Assembly: GCA_031376885.1 (NCBI GenBank)
Contig: JANMEL010000073.1
Coordinates: 1 to 39,004 of the forward strand
DNA from: Chamaesiphon sp031376885
GTDB taxonomy: Bacteria; Cyanobacteriota; Cyanobacteriia; Cyanobacteriales; Chamaesiphonaceae
Direction: 5' to 3'
Length of the DNA stretch: 39,004 nucleotides
This document shows positions 15,143 through 21,852 of this stretch, piece by piece. How positions within the stretch are numbered: position 1 is the stretch's first letter; every line of letters starts with the position of its first letter. A program made the position numbers and the translations under genes. Below the pieces are notes generated by a model. The model saw only the letters and a list, made by a program, of their open reading frames with translations, was not told the origin of the DNA and made no database searches.

Positions 15143-16243
15143 TCATACGTTTAGAACTGTCAAAGCATTAATCCCCTTCAAGCAAATATCCATACCTCGC
15201 TCAAGTGCGATTTTTCTCCATTGCTGACTACTCGGTACAAAAACTTCCAATAGCTCTTGCTTTGCCTGATGGTACGATTTATCTTCCACCTTCCCCCACC
15301 AGTGAGCGCGATTTTCAGCGCGGAGTGCTTTGAGTACCCGCAACATTGGATAAGTCCCAAATTCAGCCAAGATAAAATCATAGCGTCTATCTATAAATTG
15401 AGCTTGACACCAACGTCCAAATGTACCGCTTGGCTGATAAACTAAATCGTCAGGATCGATCGTTAAAAGGCGATTTGCTCCATCGACAAAATGCTCAGAC
15501 AACCACTGATAACGTGCAGCATCTTTAGTCATTTCGGCAAATAGCTGATAAGTCCCCCATTTACCCAACCCTGAATGTAAATCCAAATGGATTACCCCCT
15601 GCGCTGCTCCCAACCAGCTACGAAGGTGAGTTGTGAGGATTTTTTGAGTTTGGGAAGGTGCATTACCACCAAAAAATAAACCTTGTGGAAAGTCATATTG
15701 TCCGACTGGGAGAGTACTTTTCAATGCAGACATCCCATATTGTCCGATTAAGCCTAAAGACTTGAGTAAAAAAGGTTCCAGCCTTGACGGAGAAGAGCGC
15801 GGATTGAGGAAACTATCCAGTGATGGATAAGCAGGTGGACAACCTTGATAAACCTCATCACCCATCAAAAAATTGCGATTGAGATCGATATTATCTTCAT
15901 TCCACCGACGGTACCAAGCACAACCAAAAGGATTGAGCATATGAACCATCACAATCGCTAGATCTGAAGCTAATTGCTGAGTTGCCAGATATTCCTCGAT
16001 TATCGCCAATTGTACCGCCGAACCAAATAAGCCTTCGACTCCATGTAAACCACTAGAAATGACTAAAGCCTTTTGTGCCGAAGGATTACCAAAAATAGCC
16101 ACATCGATTGTCAAGTCTTCATCACTCGGTGTTACTGCATCAATCTCATAAGACTCCAGCCGACCCCCATGAATTGCTGCTGCTGTTCTCCAGCGCGAGC
16201 GAGCCATAAAATAATCAGCGGAAAAATAACTAACTTCGGTCAT
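15143..16243 (-). CDS. DUF2817 / M14-like zinc peptidase family protein (366 aa)
   Basis: The sequence carries SGLHGVEG (His67, Glu70), NIDLNRNF (about 118-125), HLDLHSGLG (His219, His223) and LAEFGTYP near the C-terminus. This set (HxxE, NxxDxNRNF, a later His and a late Glu) is that of M14-type carboxypeptidase-like proteins of the DUF2817 family. These are presumed zinc-dependent amidohydrolases or peptidases; the substrate is unknown. There is no signal peptide, so it is probably cytoplasmic. The start ATG overlaps the end of the upstream gene by 14 bases, which implies co-transcription. The gene appears intact. Confidence 0.8.
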   Translation of the reverse strand: MTEVSYFSADYFMARSRWRTAAAIHGGRLESYEIDAVTPSDEDLTIDVAIFGNPSAQKALVISSGLHGVEGLFGSAVQLAIIEEYLATQQLASDLAIVMVHMLNPFGCAWYRRWNEDNIDLNRNFLMGDEVYQGCPPAYPSLDSFLNPRSSPSRLEPFLLKSLGLIGQYGMSALKSTLPVGQYDFPQGLFFGGNAPSQTQKILTTHLRSWLGAAQGVIHLDLHSGLGKWGTYQLFAEMTKDAARYQWLSEHFVDGANRLLTIDPDDLVYQPSGTFGRWCQAQFIDRRYDFILAEFGTYPMLRVLKALRAENRAHWWGKVEDKSYHQAKQELLEVFVPSSQQWRKIALERGMDICLKGINALTVLNV

Positions 16244-16721
16244 ATTTCATACTAGTTATTGGACAATCCAAAATTGGACACTGACATGGATGTAATTCCA
16301 CTTTATTTACAAACTTAGTAATTTCCACCCTCAACTCACTCGAACAAGCCTTCAAGATCTCCACCATCACCTCCACCACCTGAGCCGGAGACAAACCTAA
16401 ACAGTGCATAGGCTGTACTATCAAGACTTTCCCTTTATCACTCTGCCATACCTCAGCGGCGAGTGCATGTACCGGAGCATCCTGGCGTTCTCGATAGAAA
16501 ATCACATTAGCAGCGAATCCCGTTGGAATATTAACCGCAATCTCCACGATGTTACTTGCACCCAATCGTTTCGCCTTTCGTTCCAGAGATAACTTGCCAC
16601 GATTGCGGTGATAATGCCTTCTGGCAGGGCAAAGTTTACTGTCCCAGCAAGACTTTAACTTAGCGTTATCAGTGCTGACCTTGGAGCATTGAAAGCAGTT
16701 ATGGGGGACTTTAGTAGGCAT
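16230..16721 (-). CDS. Cysteine-rich hypothetical protein (163 aa)
   Basis: It begins MPTKVPHNCFQCSKVSTDNA and has paired cysteines: C-x2-C at the start, CWDSKLC near residue 25-32, and CQCPILDC near the end. The RRHYHRNRGKLSLERKAK stretch is strongly basic, consistent with nucleic-acid binding. I recall similar cyanobacterial hypothetical proteins with a C-x2-C, CWD-x-C, RxxYxRNR start, but know no function. It lies between the small CxxC gene upstream (gap 23 bases) and the DUF2817 gene, which it overlaps, so the three form an apparent operon. Confidence 0.6.
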   Translation of the reverse strand: MPTKVPHNCFQCSKVSTDNAKLKSCWDSKLCPARRHYHRNRGKLSLERKAKRLGASNIVEIAVNIPTGFAANVIFYRERQDAPVHALAAEVWQSDKGKVLIVQPMHCLGLSPAQVVEVMVEILKACSSELRVEITKFVNKVELHPCQCPILDCPITSMKYDRS

Positions 16722-16744
16722 GGTATCACCAAATCTCCGAACGA

Positions 16745-16882
16745 TTAATCCGGCTCATGTTCTGGTTCCGAGTAATCGCATTCATTACAACTGAGTGTAT
16801 TGGTTTCGTCAAGCCCAAAACTATTACTACCACAGACTGGGCAGCAAACTTCGAGTTGTTCTAATAAATCTTGTCCTTCCAT
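16745..16882 (-). CDS. Small zinc-ribbon-like protein (45 aa)
   Basis: ATG 16882 starts MEGQDLLEQLEVCCPVCGSN; the chain continues SFGLDETNTLSCNECDYSEP and EHEPD. Two CxxC knuckles (CPVC and CNEC) 15 residues apart form a typical zinc ribbon. It is too short for usual gene callers. It sits 23 bases upstream of the cysteine-rich 16721 gene on the same strand, so it is likely the first gene of that operon. No known family is assigned. Confidence 0.6.
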   Translation of the reverse strand: MEGQDLLEQLEVCCPVCGSNSFGLDETNTLSCNECDYSEPEHEPD

Positions 16883-16885
16883 CGT

Positions 16886-17044
16886 TTATGCCTCTAATTC
16901 TCTGAATTTTGCTCGATATCCCAACGGAATTTGTGCAACAAGCTGTTGCACAAATTCATTTTATGGATAAGCCTCTGCAAATGCCCGCATATATTTAAGA
17001 TTATGGCTAGATAACCCTTCGCTCGAAGAGATCGTCACTAGCTC
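16886..17044 (-). pseudogene. YhcG/DUF1016 nuclease remnant
   Basis: The frame reads LVTISSSEGLSSHNLKYMRA, then FAEAYP, stop, NEFVQQLVAQIPLGYRAKFR, ELEA and TAA. The SxxNLxYMRxFxExYP...FVQQxVAQIPxG pattern is the N-terminal domain of YhcG (DUF1016), a PD-(D/E)XK nuclease-associated protein. A TAA splits it and both ends are missing. It lies between the zinc-ribbon gene and the PIN toxin gene. Confidence 0.5.
16927..16957. repeat. 31-bp near-perfect inverted repeat
   Basis: GAATTTGTGCAACA / TGTTGCACAAATTC is a 14-bp perfect stem with loop AGC. It falls inside the YhcG remnant, where one arm encodes the native FVQQ sequence, so it may be partly coincidental. Confidence 0.5.
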
Positions 17045-17063
17045 ACAAAAATTTATGGTAAAG

Positions 17064-17555
17064 TTATAATTTTATATCTCTCCAATTAGCAGCATCACAG
17101 AAGATCGAGAGATGTTTTAAATTAGTCGTCGCCACAATAACTCGTTGACCTGGATAATCGTCACGTAGAATTTGATATTGAGCAGAAATTATCATGTCAG
17201 CATCAATATTTTTTGAATCACTAGTTTGTTTGCCAATACTAGCAGCTTCAGCCCAAAGGTTAGCAGCTAAAATCAAAACTTTTTTAGAAACGGGTAAAAA
17301 TTCTAACAATCCGTCTTTGGCAAGAGAATCAAGTACTTGTAGACCTGGTGGAGTTTTGTTAGAGCCAATCAGATCGCTTAACAAACCTCTACGAATTTCA
17401 TAATCAGAAATTTCAGAGGTTAAAACACGATTACCCTTAGACAACAACCCATAGAACCACTGCTGACATGCTTGAGATTCATCAGAGGATTCATCAAAAG
17501 ATTTTTCAGGTTTAGCAATTATCCCCAGCGTATTGCTATCTAATAGAACAATCAT
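17064..17555 (-). CDS. PIN-domain protein, probable toxin (163 aa)
   Basis: The protein starts MIVLLDSNTLGIIAKPEKSF, with Asp6 as the first acidic residue of the PIN fold. It has SEISDYEIRRGLL in the middle, NIDADMIISAQY and VATTNLKHLSIFCDA near the end. These give the Asp, Glu, Asp, Asp pattern expected of VapC-type RNases. The start codon overlaps the stop of the upstream gene by one base (TAATG), so translation is coupled, as in toxin-antitoxin operons. At 163 residues it is slightly longer than usual VapC, through an insertion around KSFDESSDESQACQQ. The RNA substrate cannot be told from the sequence. Confidence 0.75.
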   Translation of the reverse strand: MIVLLDSNTLGIIAKPEKSFDESSDESQACQQWFYGLLSKGNRVLTSEISDYEIRRGLLSDLIGSNKTPPGLQVLDSLAKDGLLEFLPVSKKVLILAANLWAEAASIGKQTSDSKNIDADMIISAQYQILRDDYPGQRVIVATTNLKHLSIFCDAANWRDIKL

Positions 17556-18034
17556 TAATAGTTGTATTCTCTAGATTCTTCAAGCTGTTTAAACATGCGA
17601 TCGAATTGTTGGTTAGATCGCTCTAATTCTTCCGGTGTTAAACTATCGATAATAGCTTGTCTGTTTTTTTTATGATTTTCGATCGCATCAGTTCTTTCTT
17701 CCACAGTCATTTCCGAAAAGTTTAATACTTTTGGAATTTGAGGCTGGTGCATAAATTCAATAACACTTTCTAGATCTTGTAATGTAGTTAGTTCTTTAGC
17801 ATTTCCTGATGTGACGGAGGAAAGGATTGCCTCCTCCTGTGATGAGACTTCTTTTTCAAAAGATGCTGCTGGGAGATCTCCAATAATCAGCTTACCCTCG
17901 GTAGTTAATTCCAATCGAAGATCGGGATTATCACTTTGCAACCGCTTGAACTGTGCAAGGGAAAGATGGATGTCAGTATTACTCACATCAATGAGTAAAG
18001 GCTGGGGTCTGGTGTGATTCTTCGCAATTGTCAT
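17555..18034 (-). CDS. Probable antitoxin partner of the PIN protein (159 aa)
   Basis: ATG 18034 follows a TGGAGG ribosome binding site. The protein begins MTIAKNHTRPQPLLIDVSNT. A segment around residues 24-50 (LSLAQFKRLQSDNPDLRLEL, TTEGKLIIGDLP) resembles the opening of Uma2-family proteins. The rest is helical and acidic and ends in EELERSNQQFDRMFKQLEES, a charged helix that could wrap the toxin. I see no classic ribbon-helix-helix or SpoVT motif. The one-base overlap with the PIN gene argues for an antitoxin role. The Uma2-like resemblance covers only its N-terminal part, so that assignment is tentative. Confidence 0.6.
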   Translation of the reverse strand: MTIAKNHTRPQPLLIDVSNTDIHLSLAQFKRLQSDNPDLRLELTTEGKLIIGDLPAASFEKEVSSQEEAILSSVTSGNAKELTTLQDLESVIEFMHQPQIPKVLNFSEMTVEERTDAIENHKKNRQAIIDSLTPEELERSNQQFDRMFKQLEESREYNY

Positions 18035-18128
18035 AAAACCTCCAATCGGTTGTAATGATTGATTATTGGCTACTTTGATTATATCACAACCTCATCCAGT
18101 AATATCAAGTTTACCTAATCCTATCACA

Positions 18129-18331
18129 ATGTGCGATAAAAAGTATTTTAGAACTCATGAGGATTTAGCCGTTTATCAATTAGCATTTGAGGCAGCGATG
18201 CAAATTTTTGAATATTCAAATGTCAATATCTAACTGTCGAACAAGGAAGACAACTTTACTCTAATTACAATCAAATCCTCAGTGGATTAGTCAAAATGAT
18301 TAATCATCCAGAGAACTGGTTACTCCGCTAG
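18129..18331 (+). pseudogene. Four-helix-bundle protein, internally deleted
   Basis: The 5' part encodes MCDKKYFRTHEDLAVYQLAF, EAAMQIFEYSNVN and then a stop. In another frame from about 18235 comes EQGRQLYSNYNQILSGLVKM, INHPENWLLR and a stop. The two pieces are the first and last helices of the four-helix-bundle family (S23/bAvd type). The middle, normally 50-60 residues, is missing. It is thus a deleted copy. Confidence 0.65.
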
Positions 18332-18380
18332 GGAAGGGTGGGAGGATGGGGATGGGTGGACGCTTTCCCCCCTAAACCTC

Positions 18381-18434
18381 CCACACCCCCCACACCCCCC
18401 ACACTCCCCACACTCCCCACACTCCCCACACCCT
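18381..18434. repeat. 9-bp tandem repeat, six units
   Basis: The units are CCACACCCC (two), CCACACTCC (three) and CCACACCCT (one). The tract is strongly strand-biased (C, A and few T). It lies between the broken four-helix-bundle gene and the toxin-antitoxin promoter. Confidence 0.85.
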
Positions 18435-18469
18435 CACCACCTTTTGCGGACATTATCGATCTCGGTATT

Positions 18470-18499
18470 GTACGCTTTAGAGCCGTACTGTGATATAAT
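18470..18499 (+). promoter_or_regulatory. Promoter and possible operator of the DUF1778/GNAT operon
   Basis: GTACG (18470-18474) and CGTAC (18484-18488) form an inverted repeat just upstream of TATAAT (18494-18499), 33 bases before the antitoxin start. A good -35 at the right distance is lacking, which fits a regulated promoter. The inverted repeat is a plausible autorepressor site for the DUF1778 protein. Confidence 0.45.
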
Positions 18500-18532
18500 T
18501 TCCTTAAATCAACTCATTTTTCAACCAAAAGT

Positions 18533-18853
18533 ATGGAAATAGACAGCACTCTAACAACTAAGACAAATAAGCTGGTGAAGACTGCGCGGCTGGAAGCTCG
18601 CGTAACGGTGGATCAAAAACAACTGATGGAGAGAGCTGCTAGTTTACGCGGACAAAACTTGACTGAGTTCATGATTTCTGTTTTGGCTGATGCGGCTACC
18701 CAAACGATTAAAGATCGCGAACTGATTGAATTAACCGATCGAGATCGACTAATATTTGCAGAAGCATTGTTAAACTTTGAGCCTCCAAGCGAACGTGGGA
18801 TTGCAGATGCTAGATGGTATACACAGATGATGAACAAACAGGGATCGGATTAG
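18533..18853 (+). CDS. DUF1778 (TacA-like) antitoxin (106 aa)
   Basis: The region RLEARVTVDQKQLMERAASL and RGQNLTEFMISVLADAATQT is the ribbon-helix-helix of DUF1778 antitoxins. An extended C-terminal helix follows (LTDRDRLIFAEALLNFEPPS), which in this family wraps the acetyltransferase toxin. The length is usual. It is followed immediately by the GNAT gene, whose GTG overlaps the stop (TAGTG). The pair would be autoregulated through the inverted repeat at 18470. Confidence 0.88.
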   Translation: MEIDSTLTTKTNKLVKTARLEARVTVDQKQLMERAASLRGQNLTEFMISVLADAATQTIKDRELIELTDRDRLIFAEALLNFEPPSERGIADARWYTQMMNKQGSD

Positions 18854-19383
18854 TGTTAAATCCCGAATCTGTCGATTTTGAGATCGAACTCCTGGCACCG
18901 TATCATGATAAAGTGGCTTTTAGCTGTGGTAACGAACAGCTCGATCGTTATTTACACGTCTCCGCCACCCAAGATAAAAAGAAAAATATCGCGATTCCTT
19001 ATGTTATTTACGATAAAGAGCGTCAAAGAATAATCGGCTATTACACTCTTTCGATGAGTGGGATAAATTTGGAAATATTACCCCAAGAAATTAGTAAAAA
19101 ACTGCCTAAATATCCAATTATCGGCGTTACTTTAATCGGTAGATTAGCCGTAGCTCAAGATTATAAAGGATTCGGCTGGGGGAAATTAATCATAATGGAT
19201 AGTTTTCAACGTAGTCTGAATATCAGTAAAGCCACTGGCTCTTTTGCTGTCGTAGTAGATGCGATTGATGATAATGCGGTTAGATTCTATCAACGATTTG
19301 ATTTTAGGACTTTTCCCGATTGTCCCGCTCGATTATTTCGTACAATGAAAAGTATATCGCAAATATTCGATTCAATTGGGTAA
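18853..19383 (+). CDS. GNAT acetyltransferase toxin (TacT-like, 176 aa)
   Basis: I chose GTG 18853 (TAGTG overlap) over an in-frame ATG at 18814, which would overlap the antitoxin by 40 bases; the resulting 176 residues fit the family. Signatures are FSCGNEQLDRYLH, the acetyl-CoA loop VAQDYKGFGWGKLII (Q/RxxGxG type) and VRFYQRFDF with the catalytic Tyr. TacT-like toxins acetylate aminoacyl-tRNA and stop translation; the DUF1778 protein neutralises them. All motifs are present. Confidence 0.87.
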   Translation: MLNPESVDFEIELLAPYHDKVAFSCGNEQLDRYLHVSATQDKKKNIAIPYVIYDKERQRIIGYYTLSMSGINLEILPQEISKKLPKYPIIGVTLIGRLAVAQDYKGFGWGKLIIMDSFQRSLNISKATGSFAVVVDAIDDNAVRFYQRFDFRTFPDCPARLFRTMKSISQIFDSIG

Positions 19384-19527
19384 GCGGATTTCATCGCCGT
19401 TCAGAAAGTTTTAGATACTTTGTTGGAGGCAGGGCAACTTAGCTCAGATCGGCGAGAGTATCTCAATTTATTAGGGATGATAATTCATGAATACGAAGAA
19501 AAAATAGTTGAGATTCCAGATGTTTAA
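19384..19527 (+). pseudogene. HigA-like antitoxin N-terminal remnant
   Basis: In the frame of the GNAT gene, after its stop, the sequence reads ADFIAVQKVLDTLLEAGQLS, SDRREYLNLLGMIIHEYEEK and IVEIPDV. This resembles the helical N-terminal portion of HigA/XRE-type antitoxins (LxxLLxxGxLSxxxxxYLxxLxxLIxxYE). No start codon or helix-turn-helix is left. It ends inside the first codons of the Fic remnant. Confidence 0.5.
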
Positions 19528-19912
19528 CCACACCCTCCTAACCCAAATTGATTCACTCAAAGCTAGGTTAGATCGCATTCGTCCCCTTGCACCTGACTTG
19601 GTGGATAATCTGCGGGAAGTTTATAATATCCGATTAACCTATCACTCCAATGCGATTGCCAAAGGCAGGTTTTCAACCAACGAAGGAAATACCCTCACCC
19701 AATCCGAAACTCAAATCGTCATCGAAAAAGGGATAACTATCGCTGGAAAACCTCTTAAAGATCATTTAGAAGGAATTAACCACATTGAAGCAATCGACTT
19801 TATTCGAGATCTGGCAATGGATGAACGAGCAATTACTGAATGGGATATCCGCCAGATTCATGGACTGATGTGTAAAGGAGAGCGGGGTGCCAGCCCTCAA
19901 GTCATTGGTTGA
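19520..19912 (+). pseudogene. Fic-family protein, N-terminal part only
   Basis: From ATG 19520 the protein reads MFNHTLLTQIDSLKARLDRI, VYNIRLTYHSNAI, then EGNTLTQSETQIVIEKGITI, AGKPLKDHLEGINHIEAIDF and ITEWDIRQIHGLM. This is the N-terminal half of Fic AMP-transferase proteins with an N-terminal inhibitory helix. The catalytic HPFxxGNGRxxR motif is missing; the frame ends in unrelated residues near 19890, where an integrase fragment begins. An eight-codon insertion (AKGRFSTN, 19658-19681) splits the SNAI|EGN inhibitory motif. Confidence 0.75.
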
Positions 19913-20101
19913 CTATGCCAGACGGAGAGGTTTATGCAGTTTTACGTTGACTGATGTGAAGGGGTTGAGAAGTCAGAAGTATCGGGATACTAGAGGGAGA
20001 ACTGTTGATGAATATCGCAGTGTGTTGGCAGAAATTGACAGATCTACAATATTAGGAAAACGCGATTATGCTATCTGTCGATTGTTATGGGATAAAAAAT
20101 T
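19887..20101 (+). pseudogene. Tyrosine recombinase, middle fragment
   Basis: The GTG-started frame reads MPALKSLVDYARRRGLCSFT, VKGLRSQKYRDTRGRTVDEY, AEIDRSTILGKRDYAICRLL and WD, covering the end of the SAM-like core-binding domain and the start of the catalytic domain of phage-type integrases. Homology ends at about 20095, before the catalytic Arg. Its 5' edge abuts the Fic remnant. Confidence 0.65.
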
Positions 20102-20506
20102 ATGCCTTACTACAATCAGCCAGAACGCATCCCTACAGTACAAGAAGCATTAAATCAGCATACTGTTGATATCTTAAAAAAACTTGCAAGTTTATTACCT
20201 GGGGGCAAAGTTCCAACTCGCAAAAACGAGCTTGTTGACTATATTTTGCCATATATACAAGGACAATCTCTAAAACAATTGTGGGTGCAGTGCGATCGAA
20301 TCCAACAAGCCACAATTGCCGAAACTGTTCATTCTCCGACTGATGGCTATCGTAAGTATCCCATGCCAGTAGCGATCGAACAGGAACTGGAAACGTTAGG
20401 CAATCGCTATGGGTTGACGACGATCGATCGAGATGGCGAAATACTGCTGCTGACAATGGCAGATTTGCCCCTAGCCGAGCTATTGAGTCGCGATCGAGAT
20501 GTTTAG
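20102..20506 (+). CDS. Helicase-associated protein, probably internally deleted (134 aa)
   Basis: The N-terminus MPYYNQPERIPTVQEALNQH, VDILKKLASLLPGGKVPTRK, NELVDYILPYIQG, AETVHS resembles the SAP-like domain of proteins encoded next to bacterial XPB helicases. The C-terminus (PMPVAIEQELETLGNRYGLT, MADLPLAELLSRDRDV) looks like the end of such a protein. Between them, at YRKY, there seems to be a large gap, since relatives are several hundred residues long. ATG 20102 could be its native start. It overlaps the XPB remnant by 8 bases. Confidence 0.4.
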   Translation: MPYYNQPERIPTVQEALNQHTVDILKKLASLLPGGKVPTRKNELVDYILPYIQGQSLKQLWVQCDRIQQATIAETVHSPTDGYRKYPMPVAIEQELETLGNRYGLTTIDRDGEILLLTMADLPLAELLSRDRDV

Positions 20507-21242
20507 AATTACTGCTCAATTGCAAGCGCGGCGGCGGTTGGGATTGACGGCGACTTTGATTCGGGAGGATGGCAAAGAGGGGGATGTGTTCGCACTGATT
20601 GGCCCCAAACGCTATGATGTACCTTGGCGGGAATTAGAAGCACAAGGCTTTATTGCGCCTGCGGAATGTACGGAAATTCGGGTGGCTCAAGATTCCCACG
20701 AGCAAATGCAATATGCTTTAGCGGCGAAGCGAAATCAGTTCCGTATTGCTGCTGAAAATCCGCGTAAATATGCGGTAGTTTTATCCCTATTAGAGCAACA
20801 AAAAGGACACCGAATTTTAATCATTGGCGAGTATCTAGATCGGTTAAATCATTTGGCTAAAATCACTGGTTTACCATTAGTAACTGGTAAAACTGCTCAA
20901 TTAGAACGCGATCGATTATATCAGGAATTTCGGATGGGATCGATCGCGGGATTGGTACTCTCACGAGTGGGTAATTTTGCCTTGGATCTACCCGATGCGG
21001 ATGTGTTAATTCAAGTATCTGGAAAATATGGCTCCCGTCAGGAGGAGGCGCAACGATTGGGGCGAGTATTACGTCCTAAATCCGATGGGAGAGCAGCGCA
21101 GTTTTATACGTTAGTTTCCCAACGTACTTGTGAGGAGGATTTGGCTCGACATCGCCAACTATTTTTGTCAGAGCAAGGTTATCTTTATCGAATTGAAGTC
21201 AGTGCTGCTGATGAGTCAGCATCAAATCCTGTTTTATCCTGA
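20499..21242 (+). pseudogene. XPB/ERCC3-like DNA helicase, C-terminal half
   Basis: The 247-residue frame reads MFRITAQLQARRRLGLTATL, IREDGKEGDVFALIGPKRYD, FIAPAECTEIRV, then ILIIGEYLDRLNHLA, LVLSRVGNFALDLPDADVLI and YGSRQEEAQRLGRVLRPKSD. These are motif III and the whole second RecA lobe (motifs IV-VI) of bacterial XPB, aligned with the actinobacterial enzyme from VFRMTADLQ on. Walker A and the DEVH box are missing, so unwinding is impossible. The DNA repair role of the family is therefore lost here. Confidence 0.85.
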
Positions 21243-21390
21243 CATCTAACTCTTCACAATCACTCAACAGTGGAAGAGATAATTCTTTGGCAATACCGAA
21301 TGCAAATTGTAGGTGAATTTGTGCCAAGTCATTTTGATTAGTTTGATGATAAATTTCTGCTAGTCGATGAGCTGCCATTGCTTCCCAAAC
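21240..21390 (-). pseudogene. TPR-protein C-terminal remnant
   Basis: Reading leftward from 21390 gives VVWEAMAAHRLAEIYHQTNQ, NDLAQIHLQFAFGIAKELSL and PLLSDCEELDVRIK. The helix pairs and the KELSLPLLSDCEEL end resemble the final tetratricopeptide repeat of cyanobacterial TPR proteins. Both ends abut unrelated sequence: XPB on the left and a methyltransferase fragment on the right. Confidence 0.4.
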
Positions 21391-21847
21391 AACTAGTTAT
21401 CAATCCCAGAGTTTACACGCCTTAGAGAAAAAGATTTGGCGAGAGGCGGGATTGACCCCCACCATGAGAGTTGTCGATCTCGGTTGTGGTACGGGCATCA
21501 TCAGTCAGGCGATCGCTCGATTCCTAACAAGTGGTTCGATCGTCGGTGTCGATCGCAGTCCATCGATGGTTTTAGCCGCTCAGAACCGCGCTCAAAAGCA
21601 AGAAACGACAAATCTAACGTTCCAAGTAGGTAGTAGCGAGAAGCTCGATTTACCCAGCTCTAGCTGCGATTTTGTCTATGCTCGATTGTTGTTTCAACAT
21701 CTGAGCGATCCACAATTAACTTTGCGTGAGATTAAACGGGTGTTAAAGCCAGGGGGAATTATTTGTATTGTCGATGTCGATAATGATTGGACGATGTTTC
21801 AACAAACTAATCGAACACTCGATCGAACTTTTATTACTCAAATCTAG
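21371..21847 (+). pseudogene. Class I SAM methyltransferase, truncated at both ends
   Basis: The frame gives YQSQSLHALEKKIWREAGLT, MRVVDLGCGTGIISQAIARF, SIVGVDRSPSMVLAAQNRA, DFVYARLLFQHLSDPQ and VLKPGGIICIVDVD. Motif I (VDLGCGTG), motif II (VGVD) and the post-II and post-III blocks are typical of Methyltransf_11/25. There is no good start codon (only a TTG at 21452) and the C-terminal third is missing after TFITQI, so the enzyme is cut on both sides. Substrate unknown. Confidence 0.65.
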
Positions 21848-21852
21848 ACTTT

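Noticed and set aside
18129..18331. Possible diversity-generating retroelement, because bAvd is a four-helix-bundle protein
   Set aside because: No reverse transcriptase, template repeat or variable repeat is present in the window; the fragment fits the general family.
20133..20525. 130-codon minus-strand frame opposite the helicase-associated gene
   Set aside because: It is antisense to a better supported frame and has no recognisable motif.
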